Assembly: GCA_017454075.1 (NCBI GenBank)
Contig: JAFTDQ010000102.1
Coordinates: 1-20,960 of the forward strand
Source of the DNA: Clostridia bacterium
GTDB lineage: Bacteria; Bacillota_A; Clostridia; Oscillospirales; CAG-272
Direction: 5' to 3'
Length of the DNA: 20,960 bases
The notes beneath the pieces are model-generated. The model made no database searches. It was not told the DNA's origin and saw only the letters and a list, made by a program, of their open reading frames with translations. Position 1 is the first letter of the stretch. Each line of letters starts with the position of its first letter. This document shows positions 16,370-20,960 of this stretch, in pieces. The translations under genes and the position numbers were made by a program.

Positions 16370-17959
16370 ATGATTTTCGTTTTGCCCGGATTATTTACAA
16401 AAAAAGCGTTCGCCGCCGTTGCGGCATGCATAGTTTCCGCCTGCGCGCTTGTTTCGTGCGCCGGGGCGGGGGAGGGAAAATTGAAAACTGATTCCGCCGC
16501 CGTGACGGACGGCATTGAAGAACTTGCAGAGTCGTTTGTCGTTTCCCGCGCGTTTGACGACGATATGATCATACAAAGAAACGCTCCGATACGCGTATGG
16601 GGATGGGCACACGCCTCGCAGAACGGAAAGAAGATCCGCGCCGAATTCGGAGGGCTCAGCGGCTCGGCCGAGATAAAGGACGGCGCGTGGGAGATCACGC
16701 TCGACGGTACGCTCGGAGAATCCACCGAAGGGCGGACGCTGAGAGTTTTCGGGAACGGTGCCGAGAGGACGTTTGACCGCGTTCTCGTCGGCGACGTTTT
16801 CTGGATAATAGGGCAGTCGAACGTCGCTTATACAGTCAACGAGAGCAGAACGGTGACGCCGGCCTCCGACCCCGCGAGAAAGGCGGAGATAAGCAACGAT
16901 CTTCTGATAAGACTAAACAGGAACAGTTTCGTTTACGACGAATCCGGTCTCAAACGCGGGACAAACGAAGTTAACGAGGACGTCGTGCAGAAGCGCGGGT
17001 GGGAGACGCCCGTCCGCGGCGCGCGCGAGTTTTCGGCGGTCGGATATTTCACGGCCCTTCAGATCTACGAAAGACTTGAAAGAAAAGTCCCGGTCGGGAT
17101 GATCGAGTTTGACGGAAACGGGCTCCCTCTCCACTGTTTTCTTCCGAACGAAGTGCGCGACGAGCTCGGCGTAAGCACCTGTGAAAACGGAGTATATACG
17201 GCGCCCGGAATCAATATGGGCGAATCGTCGTTCATGTACAACCACTACATATACAGTTTCCGCCGCTTTCCGATATGCGGTCTGATATGGTATCAGGGTG
17301 AGTCCGACGCGCTCGACCACAACGGCAACAACGTGAAGTATGCGGAACGTTTCGCCGCCATGATAAAGTATTTCAGGGACACGCACGACCTGCCGGTCCG
17401 CGATTACCCGGTTTATTACGTTGAGTTCCCGCCGATTTACATTCAGTTCGATTTCGCCCGGGTAAGGCAGACAATGGGGAGCATACCGGGACTTGTTCCG
17501 GATTCCCACGTATGCGTGACCGCCGACCTCTGGAAGGACAGGACGTTTGAAAACAACCTGCATCCGTATCACAAATGGGCGGTCTCCGAAAGGATGGCGT
17601 CGCTGATCCTCGCTAATCAGTACGGGATAGGAAAGGTCCCGGAGGTCGAGGGACCGAGCGCCGTCTCATGCGGTTTTTCGGACGACGGGCTGAGCGCGGT
17701 AATAAAGTTCCGCAACGTCGGCGGAGGCCTTGAAGCCGAGGGCGGCGCGCTCCGGGGGATCGGCGTGATAACAGAGCCGGGAGGCGGATATTCCGACGCG
17801 GAGGCGGAGATCACGGCTCCGGACGAGGTCACGGTGAGATCGGAAAAACCGATCCTCGCCGTCGGTTACAACAACCGTCTTGATGCCTCATTCCCGGAGG
17901 ATATGACACTATGCTCCGGAACGGGGATGCCCTGCGCCGCGTTCAGATTCGACAAATAA
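16370..17959 (+). CDS. Sialate O-acetylesterase-like (SASA/DUF303) lipoprotein
   Basis: The N-terminus is a lipoprotein signal: KK, a hydrophobic stretch, then the lipobox LVSC with C30 as the lipidated cysteine, so the enzyme should sit outside on the membrane. The SGNH-type esterase domain has the beta-sandwich opening FDDDMIIQRNAPIRVWGWA, the nucleophile block VFWIIGQSN with S150, the LIWYQGESDA motif (305-314) and the late histidine in NNLHPYHKWAVSERMA (H398). Family members usually have Asp two residues before this His; here it is N396. A role in removing acetyl groups from host glycans or plant polysaccharides is inferred from the family. I chose the ATG with GGCGGA nine bases upstream; GTG (16361) and TTG (16340) in the same frame would overlap the kinase gene. 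The 529-residue length is normal. Confidence 0.87.
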   Translation: MIFVLPGLFTKKAFAAVAACIVSACALVSCAGAGEGKLKTDSAAVTDGIEELAESFVVSRAFDDDMIIQRNAPIRVWGWAHASQNGKKIRAEFGGLSGSAEIKDGAWEITLDGTLGESTEGRTLRVFGNGAERTFDRVLVGDVFWIIGQSNVAYTVNESRTVTPASDPARKAEISNDLLIRLNRNSFVYDESGLKRGTNEVNEDVVQKRGWETPVRGAREFSAVGYFTALQIYERLERKVPVGMIEFDGNGLPLHCFLPNEVRDELGVSTCENGVYTAPGINMGESSFMYNHYIYSFRRFPICGLIWYQGESDALDHNGNNVKYAERFAAMIKYFRDTHDLPVRDYPVYYVEFPPIYIQFDFARVRQTMGSIPGLVPDSHVCVTADLWKDRTFENNLHPYHKWAVSERMASLILANQYGIGKVPEVEGPSAVSCGFSDDGLSAVIKFRNVGGGLEAEGGALRGIGVITEPGGGYSDAEAEITAPDEVTVRSEKPILAVGYNNRLDASFPEDMTLCSGTGMPCAAFRFDK

Positions 17960-17993
17960 CGGTTTTTCCCGTCAACAAACATATATATGGGTA

Positions 17994-18022
17994 TTGACAA
18001 ATGCGGTAATAAATGTTATAAT
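17994..18022 (+). promoter_or_regulatory. Perfect consensus sigma-A promoter
   Basis: TTGACA (17994-17999) and TATAAT (18017-18022) are separated by 17 bases. A TGTCAA (18022-18027) right after the -10 box is the reverse complement of the -35 hexamer, giving a short inverted repeat around the promoter. It drives the secreted-protease cassette. Confidence 0.88.
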
Positions 18023-18074
18023 GTCAAATAGCAAAAGCTTAAGGTGTAATAACCAATAAATAGGAGGCAATATT

Positions 18075-18653
18075 ATGCAAATAAAAAGCAAAAAGCGTGC
18101 CGCGCTGTTTACTTGTTTTCTGCTGATATTTCTTTTTGTGTTTCAGCTGACGTCGGGAGCAGTATACTACATTTACGATATAAACGTTCCGACTGTCCTT
18201 CAACAAAAAAGCCTTTGGTGCTGGGCAGCATGTATTAAATCTGTTCTTGATTACTACAGCCAAACAGGTTATTCTCAAAGCGACATAGTATATGCAACAT
18301 ATGGTAATTACAACAATCAAACCGCCACGGCGTCGACGGTTATGAATACTCTTATAGGTTATGGCGTTCATGCACACGTTAGTTCCGGATCAATGAGTAT
18401 GAATTCAATTCAATCAAACATTGGCACAAGTAATCAGCCGATAATAGCAGGGCTATTATACACCAACGGCAATACCATTATTGGTGCACATATGGTTGTT
18501 CTTTCAGGATATGAAAATACTGCTGATTTTAAAACGGTAACGTATATGAATCCCGCAGATGCATTATATCATACTGAAACGTATTCTTACTTCTGTTCCT
18601 GTTCAAACAAAAGTTGGGTAGAAAGCATTAACCAGTTGTACTTATATTCTTGA
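18075..18653 (+). CDS. Secreted papain-like cysteine protease (C39/C70-like)
   Basis: TAGGAGG lies nine bases before the ATG. A signal peptide covers residues 1-29 (KSKKR, then a hydrophobic core, ending near TSGA). The mature protein of about 160 residues starts with INVPTVLQQKSLWCWAACIK. The WCWAA block, with nucleophile C49 at the start of a helix, is typical of AvrRpt2-like (peptidase C70) and C39-like proteases. The catalytic His is H139 in GAHMVVLSGY, and the third residue is N159 in YMNPAD. The tail FCSCSNKSWVES resembles the closing strand and helix of this fold. No propeptide is evident. Substrate is unknown; C39 relatives cut leader peptides, C70 relatives cut host proteins. The gene is markedly AT-rich and has its own strong promoter, suggesting acquisition. 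The next gene, 43 bases downstream, encodes a membrane protein that could be its partner. Confidence 0.85.
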   Translation: MQIKSKKRAALFTCFLLIFLFVFQLTSGAVYYIYDINVPTVLQQKSLWCWAACIKSVLDYYSQTGYSQSDIVYATYGNYNNQTATASTVMNTLIGYGVHAHVSSGSMSMNSIQSNIGTSNQPIIAGLLYTNGNTIIGAHMVVLSGYENTADFKTVTYMNPADALYHTETYSYFCSCSNKSWVESINQLYLYS

Positions 18654-18696
18654 CCGACTGAATAGCGACAATATGCAGTATAGGAGGAGACCAAAG

Positions 18697-19578
18697 ATGA
18701 AAAGTATTATTAAATGTATCTCGGTTACCGTTTTTATGTGTATCCTAATAACGGCGCTCGTGGTCGGCGTTCTTGCCGAGTCCTCAAACGTTTATGATCC
18801 CGTTCCCCCTTCGGAAGATATTGAGAATTATCTTGCAGATAATTTCAATCATCTGATCGGGTATGGACATTTTTCGGATGGTAAGACGCATAAACTTTCC
18901 GATCTCGGTGTAAGCAGTATCAGGGTAAGAAAATATGGATATAGGATCGATCCCGAAGCGGATCAGCGTACGTTTTCGGATATTATCGATAATTCCTGGG
19001 AAAGCTGGATTTTATTTGCCGAAACAAAAGACTCCGGCGAACCCGTTATGCTTATTGAACTTGAAAAGGGCCTCGAAACAGACGAGGTGGGGTTCAAGGT
19101 CGGCGGAGAAACACTACCGCTTATCAAAGGGTATAATCTTATGAAATCCCTTATTGAAAAAGCCGGCCTCTCGGGCGAACCGATTGCCATTTCACTCGGA
19201 ACTGAGGATCGTGCTATGATTTTTTCTTTCAACGGAGATGAAAGAATTGTTATTGTAAGCCGCTGGTACGGCGATTTTGATGAGACGTACGGCAGAGTTA
19301 CCGATTATACGCAGCTCCCCACGCTCAAACAGATTATAGACGTCGTAAAAGCGGACATTATAAAAAATCGCGAGCTGTACGGCGATACGATTGTGTACGG
19401 CGGCGTTGATCTTTCGGATATCCGGGTAAGCGTTCCCGAAGCGCATGAAAATTTTGTTCCGCTCATAATCGGTTGCACGGCGGGAGGGCTTGCCGTTATC
19501 GCTGGCATAGTCGCCGCGATAGTTTTGGGCAAAAAATCAAAAAAAGCAGATATTTCATCTGAAACAGCGGTTTCCTGA
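18697..19578 (+). CDS. Type I membrane protein of unknown function
   Basis: I do not recognise the family. An AGGAGG nine bases upstream fixes this start; an ATG 24 bases earlier in frame lies before that site and would spoil the signal peptide. Residues 1-27 form a signal peptide (MKSIIKC, hydrophobic core, LAESS). The external body of about 230 residues has mixed alpha/beta character, with many acidic residues, and contains GYGHFSDGKTHKLSDLG, GEPVMLIELEKG and RIVIVSRWYGDFDE. Residues about 257-282 are a single transmembrane helix (VPLIIGCTAGGLAVIAG and on), then a short basic tail KKSKK. No LPXTG motif is present. It is probably co-transcribed with the secreted protease. It could be a substrate, inhibitor or surface receptor for that protease, but only position supports this. 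A strong terminator follows. Confidence 0.85.
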   Translation: MKSIIKCISVTVFMCILITALVVGVLAESSNVYDPVPPSEDIENYLADNFNHLIGYGHFSDGKTHKLSDLGVSSIRVRKYGYRIDPEADQRTFSDIIDNSWESWILFAETKDSGEPVMLIELEKGLETDEVGFKVGGETLPLIKGYNLMKSLIEKAGLSGEPIAISLGTEDRAMIFSFNGDERIVIVSRWYGDFDETYGRVTDYTQLPTLKQIIDVVKADIIKNRELYGDTIVYGGVDLSDIRVSVPEAHENFVPLIIGCTAGGLAVIAGIVAAIVLGKKSKKADISSETAVS

Positions 19579-19604
19579 TTTTTTCAATACACAAAAACAA
19601 CGGC

Positions 19605-19635
19605 AAATCCCGCGCCCGACGGCGCGGGATTTTTT
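19605..19635 (+). terminator. Intrinsic terminator after the membrane-protein gene
   Basis: A perfect 12-bp stem (19605-19616 with 19621-19632), CG-rich with a 4-base loop, ends in TTTTTT. It separates the protease cassette from the purine operon promoter. Confidence 0.92.
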
Positions 19636-19668
19636 GCCCGCTGCGGAGGCATTTTTCGCTGTCTCCGC

Positions 19669-19697
19669 TTGACACGCCGCGCGACCTATGGTATAAT
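19669..19697 (+). promoter_or_regulatory. Consensus sigma-A promoter of the purine operon
   Basis: TTGACA (19669-19674), a 17-base spacer and TATAAT (19692-19697). The predicted start is near 19704, giving a leader of about 185 bases that holds the ZTP riboswitch and its terminator. Confidence 0.9.
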
Positions 19698-19703
19698 TTC
19701 AGC

Positions 19704-19859
19704 GGAAATCAAGCTGGGTGCCGCGGACGTGACACCGAGGAATAAACAAGCCCCCGTGACTGACGGAAGTGGAGCACCACACGGAGCGGGGAGCGATGAA
19801 TGCCGACCGTCTGGGCGCACCTGATCCTTTACGGGATAGGTGCCCCTTGTTGTTTTTTT
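19704..19859 (+). promoter_or_regulatory. ZTP (pfl motif) riboswitch, transcription-termination type
   Basis: The aptamer spans about 19751-19816. P1 pairs CCCCG (19752-19756) with CGGGG (19787-19791). P2 is GTGG-AGCA-CCAC (19769-19780). The conserved GTGACTG, GGGGAGC and GCCGACCGTCTGGGC elements of the pfl motif are present. The canonical pseudoknot GGCG/CGCC appears here as GACGG (19762-19766) with CCGTC (19807-19811), a compensatory change that keeps the pairing. The second element runs directly into the terminator arm, so ligand binding should favour antitermination. ZTP riboswitches sense ZMP/ZTP (AICAR nucleotides), which accumulate when 10-formyl-tetrahydrofolate is short, and turn on purine or folate genes. 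That fits purE just downstream. The first 47 bases of the leader contain only a weak GGTG/CACC hairpin. Confidence 0.9.
19813..19859 (+). terminator. Riboswitch-controlled intrinsic terminator before purE
   Basis: GGG-CGCACCT (19813-19822, C19816 bulged) pairs with AGGTGCCCC (19838-19846). The stem extends inward with ATCC/GGAT and is followed by TTGTTGTTTTTTT. Its 5' arm begins inside the conserved CTGGGC of the aptamer, which couples ligand binding to read-through. Confidence 0.88.
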
Positions 19860-19889
19860 GTCCGCGCATCGGGAAAGGCATGGCCTGAA

Positions 19890-20381
19890 ATGAAAAAAGT
19901 CGGAATCGTCATGGGCAGCAAAAGCGATATGCCCGTGATAAAGAAAGCCGCCGATACTCTGAAGGAGTTCGGCGTGCCGTACGAGGTACACGTGTATTCG
20001 GCTCACAGAACGCCGGATCTTGCGAGAGATTTCGCCGCCACGGCCCGTGAAAACGGATTCGGGGTGATCATAGCCGCCGCCGGGATGGCGGCGCATCTCG
20101 CAGGAGCCATAGCCGCTAACACTACGATCCCCGTAATAGGAATACCCTGCTCGGGCGCCGTACTTGACGGCATTGACGCGCTTCTTTCCACCGTACAGAT
20201 GCCGGGAGGCATACCGGTGGCGACCGTATCGGTCAACGGAGGCGTCAATGCCGCTTTGCTTTCTGTCGAGATTTTGTCTCTGACAGAGCCCGGGCTCTGC
20301 GAGAAGCTCTCTGCCCGCCGTGCGGCCGACAGGGAAAAGGCGATCGCCTCCGACCGAGAGGCGGCGGAAGAACTGAAATAA
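19890..20381 (+). CDS. purE: N5-carboxyaminoimidazole ribonucleotide mutase PurE
   Basis: PurE moves the carboxyl group of N5-CAIR to C4 to give CAIR in de novo purine synthesis (class I). It works as an octamer in the cytoplasm. Family motifs are clear: VGIVMGSKSDMP (4-15), the active-site block YSAHRTP (36-42), AAAGMAAHLAG (62-72) and ALLSTVQMPGGIPVAT (97-112). At 163 residues it is a normal stand-alone PurE. The frame is open upstream to an ATG at 19800, but that start lies inside the riboswitch. The ATG used here gives MKKVGIVMGSKSD, with AAAGG about 11 bases upstream. Position 114, usually Gly in ATVGVNGA, is Ser here. It is the first gene behind the ZTP riboswitch and is followed 23 bases later by the PurF-like gene. 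Confidence 0.97.
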   Translation: MKKVGIVMGSKSDMPVIKKAADTLKEFGVPYEVHVYSAHRTPDLARDFAATARENGFGVIIAAAGMAAHLAGAIAANTTIPVIGIPCSGAVLDGIDALLSTVQMPGGIPVATVSVNGGVNAALLSVEILSLTEPGLCEKLSARRAADREKAIASDREAAEELK

Positions 20382-20404
20382 TTTAAGAACGGATTTTTAT
20401 TCTC

Positions 20405-20960
20405 ATGGGCGGTTTTTTTGGTATTGCTTCGGCGCGCGAATGCCTGCCGGACGTCTTTTTCGGAACGGATTATCATTCTCATCTCGGAACAAAGAGCGGC
20501 GGGCTCGCCGCTTTCGACCCCGTAATCGGACTTCAGCGCAAGATCCATAATCTCGACAACGCTCCGTTCCGGACCAAATTCGATCACGTTTTTTCGGAAA
20601 TGAAGGGCACTTCGGCGATCGGATGCATAAGCGACAGCGATCCGCAGCCGCTTCTGATACGTTCCAATCTCGGAACATACGCCGTCTGCATGACCGGGAT
20701 CATAAACAACTCGGAGGAACTGATCAACAATTATCTCTCGTTCAGCGGGGGACACTTCGGCGCGATGGCGGCGGGGCAGGTGAACAGCACCGAGCTGCTT
20801 TCCGCCATGATAAATCAGAAAAGCAGCTTTGCCGAGGGGATCAGGTTCGCTCAGAAGGCGATCGACGGAACGGCGGCGATCCTCATTCTGAAAGACGACG
20901 GGACGCTCATCGCCGCGCGCGACAGATTCGGCCGTCTTCCGGTGCACCTCGGAAGGAACG
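20405..20960 (+). CDS. PurF-like amidophosphoribosyltransferase homologue lacking the catalytic Cys (partial, runs off right edge)
   Basis: The open frame starts with MGGFFGIASAREC and continues for 185 codons to the window end without a stop. Overall it follows the class II glutamine amidotransferase domain of PurF: FGTDYHSHLGTKSGGLAAF where PurF has LQHRGQES, GIINNSEEL where PurF has NGNLVNAEEL, and RDRFGRLPVHLGR near the domain end. However, the nucleophilic Cys that follows the initiator Met in PurF (MCGI) is Gly. The RYST glutamine-binding block is replaced by CISDSDPQPLL, and the HNG of the oxyanion region is missing. The glutaminase site therefore looks dead, which points to an ammonia-dependent or regulatory paralogue; similar MGGFFG proteins occur, as I recall, in Clostridia. 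The phosphoribosyltransferase half lies outside the window. Probably co-transcribed with purE. Confidence 0.85.
   Translation, partial: MGGFFGIASARECLPDVFFGTDYHSHLGTKSGGLAAFDPVIGLQRKIHNLDNAPFRTKFDHVFSEMKGTSAIGCISDSDPQPLLIRSNLGTYAVCMTGIINNSEELINNYLSFSGGHFGAMAAGQVNSTELLSAMINQKSSFAEGIRFAQKAIDGTAAILILKDDGTLIAARDRFGRLPVHLGRN

Noticed and set aside
19800..19889. In-frame upstream extension of purE beginning at the ATG at 19800
   Set aside because: It lies within the riboswitch aptamer and terminator. The PurE family start (MKKVGIVMGSKSD) and a ribosome-binding site fit the ATG at 19890.

Overview
The window reads as a chromosomal segment of an anaerobic Clostridia-type Firmicute, probably an uncultured Oscillospiraceae/Ruminococcaceae-like lineage. 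This is inferred from GC-rich core genes, strong AGGAGG/AAAGGA ribosome-binding sites, consensus sigma-A promoters with 17-base spacers, intrinsic terminators, and LepA, Maf, MtaB, QueA and PurE sequences of Firmicute type. No tRNA, rRNA, CRISPR array or transposase was seen. GC-rich housekeeping blocks alternate with visibly AT-richer accessory islands (about 1-1716, 4450-6620 and 18000-18660), which suggests horizontal acquisition.

Layout: (1) 1-1716, the tail of a protein with a PD-(D/E)XK nuclease-like core, interpreted as a polymorphic-toxin C-terminus, followed 3 bases later by an unrecognised protein, the natural immunity candidate. (2) 1720-4230, maf-lepA on the minus strand with its own promoter, ending at a shared bidirectional terminator. 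(3) 4269-7409, a plus-strand accessory unit. A perfect sigma-A promoter drives a structured leader RNA that ends in a terminator with a competing antiterminator pairing. Then come a Thr-rich membrane-anchored protein, a zinc-ribbon/two-TM/BIG2 protein and a six-TM voltage-gated K+ channel. (4) 7467-10309, an ABC exporter half-transporter with an unusual N-terminal domain and zinc ribbon, plus a DUF1854 partner, on the minus strand. (5) 10365-15223, a tight plus-strand operon with 1-4 base overlaps: Methyltransf_32-like methyltransferase, M29 aminopeptidase, mtaB and queA, the last two both modifying the tRNA anticodon loop. (6) 15336-17959, a PfkB sugar kinase and a sialate-O-acetylesterase-like lipoprotein. 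(7) 17994-19578, a secreted C39/C70-like cysteine protease and a type I membrane protein behind a perfect promoter. (8) 19605-20960, a terminator, a consensus promoter, a ZTP (pfl) riboswitch with its own terminator, purE, and the start of a PurF-like protein that lacks the catalytic cysteine.

The 311 bases between 19578 and 19890 hold no gene. They are filled by the terminator, promoter and ZTP riboswitch. The most interesting items are the toxin/immunity pair at the left edge, the unassigned terminator-type leader RNA at 4303-4445, the Cys-less PurF paralogue placed after a ZTP-switched purE, and the protease plus membrane-protein cassette.
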